The notes: a model not told the origin generated them from the sequence alone. Shown: positions 52,314 through 61,322, numbered from the stretch's first letter. The stretch: DNA of 64,000 nucleotides from Parafrankia irregularis (GCF_001536285.1 NZ_FAOZ01000014.1:1-64000); one strand, 5' to 3'. A program made the numbers and translations.

Positions 52314-53756
52314 CTATCCGCCCGGCGAGAGCAGCTCGTTCATCGAACCGGAGCGGAATCCGCGCGGATCCACCTCCGCGCGAGCGAACCCGGCGTCGAC
52401 CACCAGGGCCAGCAGCTCGGGGTGGGCCGCCAACTCGGCGGTGCGCTCGGGATCGACCTCGATCCGGGCCAGCTCACCCAGATCACGCACCCGCAGGTCG
52501 CGGATCTTCAGGCCCGCCTCGGCGATGGCCAGGCGCAGGGCCGACTCGGCCCGCTCGACTCTTGCCAACCGGGCCGGGCTGACCTGCACCCCGTAGGCGA
52601 TCCGGCTTGCCAGGCAGGCCGCCGCCGGCTTGTCCCAGGTGGGCAGCTCCCACTGCCGGGACGCCGCACGGACCTGGGCCTTCGTCAGGCCGGCGTCGAG
52701 CAGCGGGGTACGCGCTCCCCGGCTCGCGGCGGCGCTGATACCGGGACGGAACCCGGCGACCGCGTCATCGGCGTTCGTGCCGGTCACCACGTGTGCCAGA
52801 CCCAGCTCGGTGGCCAGCGGGGCGAGCGTGGCAATCAGCTCAGACTTGCAGAAATAGCAGCGGTTGGCGTCGTTGGCCCGGTACGCCGGGTTGCTCATCT
52901 CGTCGGTTCGCGGCAGGAGGTGGCGAACGCCGAGGTCGGCGGCGAACCGGCGGGCCGCGGACAGCTCGTTCGCCGGCAGCGAAGCGGAGACGGCGGTGGC
53001 GGCGACCACCGAGGCGGGCCCCAGCGCACGCACCGCCGCGGCCAGCAGCAGCGCCGAGTCGGCGCCGCCGGAGAAGGCGACCAGCACCGAGCCGAGCTCC
53101 TCCAGCCGCGTCCGCAGCGCTTCCAGACGTCGCTGCAGGATCTCGCCGTCGAGCCAGGCCGGGAAGGTGGCCAGGTCGTCCAGCACGACGTGCGCGCCGG
53201 CCGCGGAGAGCTCGTCGGGCGGGCAGGGGCCGGTTGCGACCGCCACCGCCGTCGCACCGCCGCTGTGTGCCCCGCGGACGTCCCCGACGTGGTCGCCGAC
53301 GAAGACGTCGACTCCGTGCTCGCGGATCGCCTCGCCCTTGGCCTCCGCGAACAGCCACCCCGCGACGTCGTCCACGGTGAGCCCGATGTGCGCCAGGCTG
53401 GCCTCGGCCAGCGGACCGCTCTTGGCGGTGACCACCACGGCCCGCCCGCCGGCCGCCCGCACGGCCGCGACGGCCGCCGCCGCGTGCGGCATCGCGACGG
53501 ATACCGGGACCGCGTGCACCGGATAAAGCTCGCGATAGCGGACCGCCTGACGCGCCACCTCGTCCGCGGGGAACCAGCGGGCGAGCTCCTCTTCGAGCGG
53601 TGGGCCGAGCCGCCGGACCGCGGCCTCGCCGTCGATCGTGACGCCGGTCTCGGCGGCCAGCGCGGCGAAGGCCGCGACGATCCCGCGCCGGGCGTCCAGC
53701 AGCGTCATGTCCAGGTCGAAGCCGACGACCAGGGTGGATGTTCTCCAGGGGGACAC
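52314..53756 (-). CDS. HAD hydrolase - LarE (ATP-dependent sulfur transferase) fusion
   Basis: This single uninterrupted frame encodes 480 residues. Residues 8-200 form a HAD phosphatase (nucleophile GFDLDMTLLD with Asp14/Asp16, Lys112 in TAKSGP, acidic motif FVGDHVGDV). Residues 205-480 are LarE-like: PP-loop SGGADSA (229-235), RCYFCKSEL (299-307), GTNADD (326-331) and AACLASRIAYG with Cys381. Cys381 is about 176 residues into the LarE part, the position of the sacrificial Cys in L. plantarum LarE. LarE supplies sulfur for the nickel-pincer nucleotide cofactor. No larB/larC is in view. GTG 53756; a separate LarE start at the junction is not evident. A short 58-bp gap separates it from divergent purS. 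Confidence 0.85.
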   Translation of the reverse strand: MSPWRTSTLVVGFDLDMTLLDARRGIVAAFAALAAETGVTIDGEAAVRRLGPPLEEELARWFPADEVARQAVRYRELYPVHAVPVSVAMPHAAAAVAAVRAAGGRAVVVTAKSGPLAEASLAHIGLTVDDVAGWLFAEAKGEAIREHGVDVFVGDHVGDVRGAHSGGATAVAVATGPCPPDELSAAGAHVVLDDLATFPAWLDGEILQRRLEALRTRLEELGSVLVAFSGGADSALLLAAAVRALGPASVVAATAVSASLPANELSAARRFAADLGVRHLLPRTDEMSNPAYRANDANRCYFCKSELIATLAPLATELGLAHVVTGTNADDAVAGFRPGISAAASRGARTPLLDAGLTKAQVRAASRQWELPTWDKPAAACLASRIAYGVQVSPARLARVERAESALRLAIAEAGLKIRDLRVRDLGELARIEVDPERTAELAAHPELLALVVDAGFARAEVDPRGFRSGSMNELLSPGG

Positions 53757-53814
53757 TCGGTGAGCCTAACCAGCGTCATGGGCGCACCGCCCGAAGCCGG
53801 TAGGGTCCGCGAGT

Positions 53815-54066
53815 GTGACCAGGGTTGTGGTGGATGTGATGCTCAAGCCGGAGATCCTTGACCCGCAGGGCCAGGCGGTGCTTACCGCGCTGCCCCGGCT
53901 CGGCGTGAGCGGGATCAGCGGGGTTCGCCAGGGCAAGCGGTTCGAGCTCGACCTGGACGGTGAGGCCGACGCCGAGGTGCTCGCCCGCATCGAGCACCTC
54001 GCGTCGACGCTGCTCGCCAATCCGGTGATCGAGGACTACGTCGTCCGGGTGGAACAGACGTCATAG
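53815..54066 (+). CDS. purS: Phosphoribosylformylglycinamidine synthase subunit PurS
   Basis: This 83-residue protein bridges PurL and PurQ in the three-part FGAM synthase of de novo purine synthesis. The pattern VVDVMLKPEILDPQGQAV, LGVSGISGVRQGKRFELDL and NPVIEDYVVRVE is diagnostic, and the length is typical. GTG 53815 is used. purQ, normally the next gene, is absent here; the downstream gene is a convergent rhodanese gene. purL lies 7.3 kb away on the opposite strand. Confidence 0.95.
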   Translation: MTRVVVDVMLKPEILDPQGQAVLTALPRLGVSGISGVRQGKRFELDLDGEADAEVLARIEHLASTLLANPVIEDYVVRVEQTS

Positions 54067-54198
54067 CCCGGGAACGAACGTCGTGGCCGGGAACGAACGT
54101 CGTTGCGCAGAACGGACGGCTGGCTGCATAACGGACGTCGTCGCCCACGCCGGTCGCCGGTCGCCGGCCGCCCCGTGTGGGGTGGCCGGCCCCCGGTG

Positions 54199-54549
54199 CT
54201 AGCGAACGGTGGGCGCGAGGGATGTCTCACTGATCATCGGGCGCCCGGCGGCCTGCCAGGCGAGCATTCCGTCCTCGAGGTTGCGCGCCTGCCACCCGCC
54301 ACGGGCCAGGTAAGCGGTGACCTCGGCGGACCGCCGCCCGGAGCGGCAGACGACGACGACATCCCGATCCTGGGGGACCTCGTTGATACGAGCCAGGAAG
54401 TCGCCCATGGGGATGTGGATCGCGCCGTCGATGTGACCGGCGGCCCATTCGTCCGGCTCACGCACGTCGACGAGCAGCGGGCCACCCTCGGCGGGCAGCT
54501 GGACGGGAAGCTCCGGCACGGTGACAGTTGGTATCTGCTGGGGACTCAC
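54199..54549 (-). CDS. Rhodanese-like domain protein
   Basis: This 116-residue single-domain sulfurtransferase has the active-site loop CRSGRRS (Cys at about 68), the length-six form seen in thiosulfate:cyanide-type rhodaneses. VDVREPDEWAAGHIDGAIHI is the N-terminal CH2A-type motif. No signal peptide, so cytosolic. GTG 54549 is used. It lies close to the HAD-LarE fusion, which also handles sulfur, but purS separates them, so a functional link is speculative. Confidence 0.9.
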   Translation of the reverse strand: MSPQQIPTVTVPELPVQLPAEGGPLLVDVREPDEWAAGHIDGAIHIPMGDFLARINEVPQDRDVVVVCRSGRRSAEVTAYLARGGWQARNLEDGMLAWQAAGRPMISETSLAPTVR

Positions 54550-54597
54550 AGCGCCATCCTGCCACCCGTCGCGGCGAACAGTTGATGGGCCGTCACG

Positions 54598-55476
54598 CTA
54601 CTTGAGCAGCTTCGACAACCGCCGGTCGGCCAGCGGACGTCCATCTGTCTGGCAGGTCGGGCAGTACTGCAGCGAGCGGTCGGAGAAGGAGACCTCCCGG
54701 ATGGTGTCCGCGCACCGCGGGCAGGGTAGCCCGGTCTGGCCATGCACCTTCAGCCCCAGCTTCTTCTCCGCCTTGAGGTCGGCGGCGGCGAGGCCGCGGG
54801 CGGCGTCCGCTGCGTCGCGCAGCATCCCGGTGACGGCCGCGTGCAGCTGGTCGACCTCCGTGGCGGTCAGCGCCGTGGCGGGCCGGAACGGCGAGAGCCG
54901 GGCGACCCAGAGGGCCTCGTCCGAGTAGGCGTTGCCCACCCCGGCGATCTTCGACTGGTCGGTGATGACGCCCTTGATCTGCGCCCGCCCCGACTCGGCG
55001 AGCAACGCGGCGAGGACGTCCCGGGTGAACTCGGGGGAGAGCGGATCGACGCCGAGCCGGCTGATGCCGTCGACCTGCGCGGGGTCGCGCACCAGGTAGA
55101 CGGCCAGCCGCTTCTGCGTGCCGGCCTCGGTGAGGTCGAAACCGGAACCGTCGGTGAAGACCACGCGCAGTGCCAGCGGACCCCGGCCGGGCCTGGCCGG
55201 GGTCCGCGGCTGCTTCGCCTTCCACTGCAGCCACCCGGCGCGGGCGAGATGGGTGACCAGGTCGAGCCGCTCGCCGTCGGCCGCGGCGAACACGAGGTCG
55301 AGGAACTTGCCGTGCCGCTGCACGGTCACCAGCGCCGCGCCGACCAGCGTGGAGAAGGGTGGGTCGAACGTCTTCAGGGCGTTCACCGCGACCGGCTCGA
55401 CGCGAGCCACGGTCAGGTCGGCAGCGGTCTCCCGCAGGAAGGCCGCCAACGCCTCGACCTCGGGAAGCTCCGGCAT
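54598..55476 (-). CDS. Fpg/Nei family DNA glycosylase
   Basis: This 292-residue base-excision repair enzyme starts MPELPEVEAL, with catalytic Pro2 and Glu3 exposed after removal of Met1. The helix-two-turn-helix region contains QIKGVITDQSKIAGVGNAYSDE cut here to DQSKIAGVGNAYSDE. The C-terminal zinc finger has CPRC and CPTC. RHGKFLDLVF holds the Lys (beta-4/5 loop). ATG 55476 is fixed by the need for an N-terminal Pro; longer frames are not used. The QK(S)IAGVGN form fits formamidopyrimidine or Nei-like activity; which lesion is preferred cannot be told. Confidence 0.94.
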   Translation of the reverse strand: MPELPEVEALAAFLRETAADLTVARVEPVAVNALKTFDPPFSTLVGAALVTVQRHGKFLDLVFAAADGERLDLVTHLARAGWLQWKAKQPRTPARPGRGPLALRVVFTDGSGFDLTEAGTQKRLAVYLVRDPAQVDGISRLGVDPLSPEFTRDVLAALLAESGRAQIKGVITDQSKIAGVGNAYSDEALWVARLSPFRPATALTATEVDQLHAAVTGMLRDAADAARGLAAADLKAEKKLGLKVHGQTGLPCPRCADTIREVSFSDRSLQYCPTCQTDGRPLADRRLSKLLK

Positions 55477-55510
55477 GAACGCCAGTGTCGCACCGGAGCG
55501 GACAGCCGGG

Positions 55511-56398
55511 TCAGATTCGCGGGGGCCACGTGTCGAGGGACCCGGGCGGGAGCGCGGGCACGAGGCCGGCGGCCACCGCCCGCCCGAGAAGCTCACCGAC
55601 CGCGGCCATGCCCTCGTCACCGAGATCGAGCGAGAAGTCGTTCACATAGAGCTCGATGTGCGCGTTGACGACGTCCGGTGCCATCTCCTGCGCGTGTTCG
55701 ATCACGAAGGAGGCGCTCGCGGACCGGTCGGCGAAGGCGGCCGCGACGCTCGCCCGGACCAGCTCCGAGAGCGCGGCCGGGTCCAGCCCGCGGCGGCCCA
55801 GGATGCCGCCGAGCGGAATCGGCAGCCCGGTGTGGCCCTCCCACCAGTCGCCGAGATCGGCCACCGCCGTCAGACCGTAGGACGGGTAGGTGAAACGAGA
55901 CTCGTGGATGACGAGCCCCGCGTCGAACCGACCGTCGCGCACCGCGGGCATGATCTGATCGAAGGGCAGGACCTCGATCGAGCCGACGCCGAGCTTCTCC
56001 GCCCACAGCCGGAACAGCAGGTAGGCCGTGGTGCGGGTGCCCGGGATGACGACCGAGGCGCCGCGCAGGTCCGTCCGCCCCGCGGTCAGGACGAGCGGAC
56101 CACACCCGCGGCCCAGCGCGCTGCCCGCCCTGAGCAGGCTGTACTTGTCGAGCAGCCACGGCAGCGCCGCGTACGACACCTTGACCAGGTCGTCCAGGCC
56201 CTGGGCGGCGCGGGCGTTCAGCACATCGATGTCGGCGAAGGTCGTCGACACCGCGGGCGCCGCGGGCACCAGGCCGTGGATCAGCGCGTGGAAGGCGAAG
56301 GTGTCGTTCGGGCAGGGGGAGATCGCGAGGGCCAGCGTGTCGGCGGCCGGTGAGCTGCCCGCGGAACTGGCCGTTGCCGCGGCGGATGACGTACCCAT
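55511..56398 (-). CDS. mqnD: 1,4-dihydroxy-6-naphthoate synthase (futalosine pathway)
   Basis: This 295-residue periplasmic-binding-fold enzyme converts cyclic dehypoxanthine futalosine to 1,4-dihydroxy-6-naphthoate in menaquinone synthesis. The family signature SPCPNDTFAF is at residues 27-36. Other conserved parts are VSYAALPWLL, IPGTRTTAYLLFRLW, VIHESRFTYPSYGL and WWEGHTGLPIPLGGI. A 20-residue low-complexity N-terminal extension precedes the domain; ATG 56398 is the available start. It is followed by the DNA glycosylase gene and preceded by mqnB on the same strand. Confidence 0.94.
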   Translation of the reverse strand: MGTSSAAATASSAGSSPAADTLALAISPCPNDTFAFHALIHGLVPAAPAVSTTFADIDVLNARAAQGLDDLVKVSYAALPWLLDKYSLLRAGSALGRGCGPLVLTAGRTDLRGASVVIPGTRTTAYLLFRLWAEKLGVGSIEVLPFDQIMPAVRDGRFDAGLVIHESRFTYPSYGLTAVADLGDWWEGHTGLPIPLGGILGRRGLDPAALSELVRASVAAAFADRSASASFVIEHAQEMAPDVVNAHIELYVNDFSLDLGDEGMAAVGELLGRAVAAGLVPALPPGSLDTWPPRI

Positions 56399-56520
56399 GC
56401 CGAGCCTCCTCGATCCGTCCTGCCCGTTGTTCCCCTGCCCCGTTGTTCCCCTGCCGGGTCCGTCAGGCCCGTCGGGCCGCTGGACCCGTCGCCGACGGGT
56501 CCAGCGCTGCTGGGTCCGTC

Positions 56521-57441
56521 CTACTCGGCGTCCACGACGGGCACCAGGCCCTCCGGGTGCGCGACGAGCGCCGCGGCCGCTGTGCGAAGGCTGCCCAGCG
56601 CCGCCTGCATGTTCCAGGACGCCCGGTCCCGCCGCCCGACCAGATTGCTGATCGCCCGGATCTCGATCACCGGCACTCCGAAGGCCCCGGCCGCGACGCC
56701 CACAGCGTGGCCTTCCATCGCCTCCGCGATCGGATCCAGCCGCGCCGTGAAGGTGGCGGCCCGCCGCTCGGTTCCGGTGACGGTCGACACGGTGATGACG
56801 GTGCCGCTGACAATTCTGCGCCCAGTGACGCCCAGCACCGATGTCATCCGCCGCACCAGGCCCGGGTCGGGCCGCACCGTCGACGATCCCAGCCCCAGGT
56901 CATCCATGGTCAGGAACGCGCCGGTCGGAGCCGAGCTGGCCGGTGGACCCGGCTGGGCCGCCGGTGCTCCGGCGGGATGGAATCCCAGGTTGCGGTCCAT
57001 CTCACTGATCCTGACCGGGGGGATGACTTCGGCCGGCTCGTCGAGCCCGGACTCGGCGCCCAGGTCGGCCGCGACCATCTGGTCGGCGATGACCAGGTCG
57101 CCGATCTCGGCCCAGCCGCGGAACCCGCCCGCGACCCCCATCGCGATGACCAGCCCGAACGGCTCGCCCGCCGCGCTCGCGACGGACAGCGCCACCGCGG
57201 TTCCGGCGGCGGCCGCCGCACCGGCCGGACCGGCCGCGAGCACGGTCACCGGGCCACGCCGCCGGCCGACATACGGGCCGAGGGTCGAGGTGGTCAGCAG
57301 CTGCCGGTCCCAGTCCGGAGAGACGAGCCCCCCGGGGCCGGACGGGGTGCGTGCGCGGCTGCGCGACCAGCTCCCCATCAGACCGGCGCACACCGCGTCC
57401 GCCTCGGCGTTCACCGCGGTGACGATGAGGGTGCGGGTCAT
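56521..57441 (-). CDS. mqnB: Futalosine hydrolase
   Basis: This 306-residue nucleosidase releases hypoxanthine from futalosine in the alternative menaquinone pathway. The phosphorylase-fold markers are VIAMGVAGGFRGWAEIGDLV and EGHAVGVAAGAFGVP, and EIRAISNLVGRRD is the futalosine-hydrolase form of the catalytic region. Two insertions (about residues 25-50 and 150-180, Pro/Ala-rich) make it longer than the usual 220-260. ATG 57441 (MTRTLIVTAVNAEA) starts exactly at the domain; longer frames are rejected. mqnD is 122 bp downstream, supporting a small mqn operon. Confidence 0.92.
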   Translation of the reverse strand: MTRTLIVTAVNAEADAVCAGLMGSWSRSRARTPSGPGGLVSPDWDRQLLTTSTLGPYVGRRRGPVTVLAAGPAGAAAAAGTAVALSVASAAGEPFGLVIAMGVAGGFRGWAEIGDLVIADQMVAADLGAESGLDEPAEVIPPVRISEMDRNLGFHPAGAPAAQPGPPASSAPTGAFLTMDDLGLGSSTVRPDPGLVRRMTSVLGVTGRRIVSGTVITVSTVTGTERRAATFTARLDPIAEAMEGHAVGVAAGAFGVPVIEIRAISNLVGRRDRASWNMQAALGSLRTAAAALVAHPEGLVPVVDAE

Positions 57442-57955
57442 GACCCGTTCAAGATCATGTTGTGGATGTGTCCTTCGTGTGCCGTCGTGCCGATGGGCTG
57501 CCGGCTGCGGGCAGGCGACCGTGCCGGACGGCGAAGTAACGCCACGATGCCTGGGAGGTGGTGCAAACCGGACTAGTTGACGGACCCTAGCACCGCGATC
57601 GACCCTCCGTGGTTCTGTGTACGCCATGTGATTTCGTCGTCACGACAAGTATGCGATCTGGGCTTCCGGGCAAGATCTGATGACGGTGCTCGCTGCGACC
57701 TGCGACCTCGGGATGTCGCTGCTGCCGAGCAAGGTCTGAGGGAGATGGTCGCCGGGGGCGCGGGGGAGCAGAGCGGAATCCCGATAAGTGGCGGATTCGG
57801 GGCCACCAGCATTGGCCTGGCGGTCCGAGGTCCGTGTCCATTCGCCGCACGGCCGCACGGCCGCACGCCGGGCATCCCTGCTGTCGCGCCGCCGTGCCGC
57901 GCAGGCAGTTCACATCAAGGGAGGTAAAAGGGGCGAGGAGCGACCTGGCAATCCG

Positions 57956-58005
57956 CAAGAGTTGAGGATCGTGGTCGTTTTTACGACCACGATCCTCAAC
58001 TCTTG
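57956..58005. repeat. Long perfect hairpin, copy 2 of a palindromic repeat family
   Basis: The arms 57956-57978 and 57983-58005 are perfectly complementary over 23 bp with a TTTT loop. It matches the copy at 7122-7169 except at three stem positions, each changed on both arms. It lies in the 57442-58073 gap between the mqnB start and the MFS gene stop; the rest of that gap has no convincing gene. Confidence 0.85.
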
Positions 58006-58073
58006 CCCAGCAGCAGTCGCAGGCCGAGGCTCGGCGTGGCGCCTACGGCGAACTGAACGAACGCCGATGGTGT

Positions 58074-59933
58074 CTAGTGCTGGCGACCACGGCGTGCGCG
58101 GCCACGTCCCGGGTGGTCGCCTACCGGCCGCGGCGGATCCGGCGCCGCGGGTTCGGGGCCGGGCGGGTCCGCCGCCGGCACGCCGAGATCCGGAACGGTG
58201 TGATCGGGCACGGTGCAGTCGGGCAGGCTGAGATCTGGAACGGTGCGATCGGGAACCGTGAGATCAGGCACGGTGAGATCCGGAAGCGTCGGGTTTCCGG
58301 CCGGCGACCGTGCGCCCCGCGGCCAGCCCCGCGGATCACGCCACCCGACCGGGACGTCGGCGCGCTGGTCGGGGGTGACGCCGACCGGGCCGGGATCGGC
58401 CATGGCCGTCACGGCGTAGCCGTCGCGGCCGGTCGCTGGCAGAGGCCCGCCGGTCGGGTGCGCGGCGCCTGTCGGGTGCGGGGTTGCTGGCGGGTGCGGC
58501 GTGGCCGGTGGGTGCGGTACGGCCGGTGGGACATGGAAGTCTGGCGTGGCCGGTGGTGCCAGGAGGTCTGGTGGGGCCGGTGGGCCAACCGGGGCGGCGG
58601 CCGACGCAGTCCGCACCTGCCGCTCGCGGGCGTGTGCCCTGGCCTGGCGCAGGGCACGGGCCTGCAGGATCAGAGTCAGCCCGACGGCTGCGGCCGCGAG
58701 GGCGAAACCGAGCGCTCCAGGCATCTCGATCAGCCCCAGCGCTCCGCCGAGAACCCAGCCGAGCTGCAGCGCTGTCTCCGAGCGGGCGAAGGCGGAGCCG
58801 CGGGTGTCCTCCACGATGTCGCGCTGGATGATCGCGTCCAGGGCGAGCTTGGCCATCGAGCCGGCGGTCATCGCCGCCAGCGCCGCCACCAGCGAAGTCA
58901 GCCGGGTGTAGGTCACCGCGGCCAGCAGGCAGCCGCTTGTCGGCAGCAGCAGGCTCAGCACCAGGATGCCCTCCGGGCGGCGGCGGCCGAGCCGGCCACC
59001 GATCAGCACGCCGATGCCGCTACCGACACCGGCGGTCGCCGCCAGGGCGCCGAGCCAGAGGTTGTTGCCGCCGTTCGTTCGCAGCAGGAAAGCCAGATAA
59101 AAGGTGAGAAAGCCCACCAGGCCGCGCAACACGAGCGTCGCCCGCAGCGCTACCGGAAGAGCGCCGAGCACCGCCACGACCCGGTTCCGCAGGTTGCCTC
59201 GCCGGCGCGGACCGGTCAGCTCGCGCAGCGTCCGCTCGCCGGCGGCGGAGTCGACATGACCGGGCAGGTTGAAGGCGAGCAGAACGCCGGCCATGTAGAC
59301 CAGTGCGCAGACCCGTAGAACCCACGGATAGCCGACGAATGGGATGTTGGCCAACCCAAGGCCCAGCGGGGCGACGATCGCGCCGGCCACGATGTTGACC
59401 AGTGAGATCCGTGAGTTGACTTTCACCAGGGTCAGTTCCGACGGTGTGACGCGCGGAACAACAGCGCTGCGAGCGACACCAAAGGCCCGGGAGAGCACGA
59501 GCAGACCCAGCGCGAGCGGGTAGACGGCGAGACCGTCGAGGGCACCGGCGAGCTGCCAGGCCAGCAGACAGCGCCCCAGGCAGATGGCCGCGAGCGCGGT
59601 GCGCCGGCCGTAGGCGACCCGGTCCAGCAGCGGACCCACGATCGGCGCCAGCAGGGCGAACGGAACCATGGTGATCAACAGGTACAGCGCGACCTTGGAA
59701 CGGGCCTCACCGGTCGGTACCGCGAAGAACAACGATCCGGCCAGTGCGACTGTGACAAGCGCATCACCGGCCGCGTTGACGAACGACAGCTCGGTCAACG
59801 AGGAGAGCCCGGACTGTTGCGCGCCGTCGCGGCGAATGGTCGCACGCAGGCGGTTCACTCCCTGGGTGAGCGTGCTTCCGAACTTCACCCTGACGAGTCT
59901 GCTCGCCGTCACCGCCCGAGACCACGACCACAT
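58074..59933 (-). CDS. MFS transporter with Pro-rich C-terminal tail
   Basis: This protein is 619 residues from ATG 59933; GTG 59888 (VKFGSTLTQGVN) is an alternative without the upstream Trp/Arg leader. About 12 membrane helices in residues 45-430 show the MFS pattern (LLDRVAYGRRTALA is the loop 2-3 motif; GGRLGRRRPEGILV its repeat). The C-terminal 190 residues are disordered, with PHPPATPHPPATPHPTG and repeats of VPDLTVPDLTVPDRTVPDL type. It is divergent from the DUF3027 gene, as its mycobacterial counterpart is. The substrate is unknown. Confidence 0.88.
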   Translation of the reverse strand: MWSWSRAVTASRLVRVKFGSTLTQGVNRLRATIRRDGAQQSGLSSLTELSFVNAAGDALVTVALAGSLFFAVPTGEARSKVALYLLITMVPFALLAPIVGPLLDRVAYGRRTALAAICLGRCLLAWQLAGALDGLAVYPLALGLLVLSRAFGVARSAVVPRVTPSELTLVKVNSRISLVNIVAGAIVAPLGLGLANIPFVGYPWVLRVCALVYMAGVLLAFNLPGHVDSAAGERTLRELTGPRRRGNLRNRVVAVLGALPVALRATLVLRGLVGFLTFYLAFLLRTNGGNNLWLGALAATAGVGSGIGVLIGGRLGRRRPEGILVLSLLLPTSGCLLAAVTYTRLTSLVAALAAMTAGSMAKLALDAIIQRDIVEDTRGSAFARSETALQLGWVLGGALGLIEMPGALGFALAAAAVGLTLILQARALRQARAHARERQVRTASAAAPVGPPAPPDLLAPPATPDFHVPPAVPHPPATPHPPATPHPTGAAHPTGGPLPATGRDGYAVTAMADPGPVGVTPDQRADVPVGWRDPRGWPRGARSPAGNPTLPDLTVPDLTVPDRTVPDLSLPDCTVPDHTVPDLGVPAADPPGPEPAAPDPPRPVGDHPGRGRARRGRQH

Positions 59934-59951
59934 CGGGCGGGGCGGCAGTCG

Positions 59952-61292
59952 GTGAGTGAGAATACGTGCGTGGAAACACTCGACGTTCGCTCCGAGTCGG
60001 CTGGGACTCGTGCATCTCGGGCCCCGTCGTCAGGCGCCGACGGGCCGGCAGCCGACACCGCGGCGGATCACAGTGAGGCCACTGGGCCGGCTGCATCGGG
60101 CTCGACGGATTCGACCGGCTCGACGGATTCGACCGGCTCGACGGACTCGGCACCGACGCGGCCCACGCGCCGCCGGTCGCCCCGTCGTGCCCGTGCGGCG
60201 TCTGACGCGGCCGGCACCGAGCCGGCTGTCGAGCCGGCCGCCGGCGTTACCGCCGCGCAGCCCGCGGCGGCCGTGAAGGGCGAGCCGGCCGTGAAGGCCG
60301 AATCCCCGGCGGCAGTGGAGTCCGGAGCGGCCGGTGAAGCTGCGGCGGCGGCCGGTGAGGCTGTGGCGGCTGGTGAGGCTGTGGCCGGCGACGCGGGCGC
60401 GGAGGCGGCTCCGCCGCGGCCACGGGCCGGTCGGGCGTCCCGCACCGCCCGGGAGCTGGTGCCCGACGCTGTGTGCGCCGCGGCGGTCGATCTCGCGCGC
60501 GCCGCGGCCGAGGAAGAGGCCGGCGACGCGGGCGCGGTCGGCGAGCACCTCGGGGTCGAGGCGGAGGCGGAGCGGCTGGTGCTGCACCGGTTCGCGTGCC
60601 TTTCGCCGGCCTACGCGGGCTGGGCCTGGACGGTCGCCGTCGCGCGCGCCTCCAGGATCCGCAAGCCGACCGTCAACGACGTCGTGCTGATGCCCGGCGA
60701 GGGCGCGCTGCTCGCACCGGCCTGGGTTCCCTGGTCAGAGCGTCTGCGGCCGGGAGATGTCGGCGTGGGCGACCTGCTGCCGACCGCGGTGGACGACGCC
60801 CGTCTCACCCTGCGGGCCGGCGACGCCCTTGAGCTGGACGACGCCGACGTCTGGATGGAACTGGGGCTCGGCCGCCCGCGGATCCTGTCGCCGGCGGGCC
60901 GTGAGGACACGGCGCAGCGCTGGTACGGGGGCGAGGCGGGTCCGGAGGCCTCCATCGCCAAGGTCGCGCCGGCATCCTGCCTGACCTGTGGTTTCCACGT
61001 CCGTCTGGCCGGCGTGCTGGGCCGGATGTTCGGTGTCTGCGCCAACGAGTTCGCGCCCGACGACGGCCGGGTGACGGCGATCGACCACGGCTGCGGCGCG
61101 CACTCGGAGGCCTTGGTGGCGCCGTCGGCCCATCCCGAGCCGGTGCCGTTCGACGAGGACCCCTCGGATCTGGTGCCGACGGACATCGAGCTCGTCGGTG
61201 TGGTCGCGCAGCACGCCCCGGGGTCGGTGCCGGACACCGCGAGGACACCTGGCGCCGACACCGCGGACCCCGAGCCGTACGGGCATTCCTGA
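59952..61292 (+). CDS. DUF3027 family protein
   Basis: This protein is 446 residues from GTG 59952; GTG 59970 is a close alternative. The first 170 residues are Ala/Glu/Pro-rich with GSTDSTGSTDSTGSTDS repeats. The DUF3027 domain (about 170-410) has NDVVLMPGEGALLAPAWVPW, RPGDVGVGDLLPTA, CLTCGFHVRLAG, FGVCANEFAPDDGRV and DHGCGAHSEAL. The conserved Cys residues (CLTC, VCAN, GCGAHSE) suggest a metal site. Function is unknown but the family is nearly universal in actinobacteria, often near cold-shock and MFS genes as here. Confidence 0.88.
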   Translation: MSENTCVETLDVRSESAGTRASRAPSSGADGPAADTAADHSEATGPAASGSTDSTGSTDSTGSTDSAPTRPTRRRSPRRARAASDAAGTEPAVEPAAGVTAAQPAAAVKGEPAVKAESPAAVESGAAGEAAAAAGEAVAAGEAVAGDAGAEAAPPRPRAGRASRTARELVPDAVCAAAVDLARAAAEEEAGDAGAVGEHLGVEAEAERLVLHRFACLSPAYAGWAWTVAVARASRIRKPTVNDVVLMPGEGALLAPAWVPWSERLRPGDVGVGDLLPTAVDDARLTLRAGDALELDDADVWMELGLGRPRILSPAGREDTAQRWYGGEAGPEASIAKVAPASCLTCGFHVRLAGVLGRMFGVCANEFAPDDGRVTAIDHGCGAHSEALVAPSAHPEPVPFDEDPSDLVPTDIELVGVVAQHAPGSVPDTARTPGADTADPEPYGHS

Positions 61293-61297
61293 CCCCC

Positions 61298-61322
61298 GCC
61301 GGCCCGGGTCGTCCGGGCCGGC
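61298..61322. terminator. Bidirectional terminator between DUF3027 and purL
   Basis: A perfect 10-bp GC stem (61298-61307 with 61313-61322) with a GTCGT loop lies between convergent stop codons. Confidence 0.7.
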
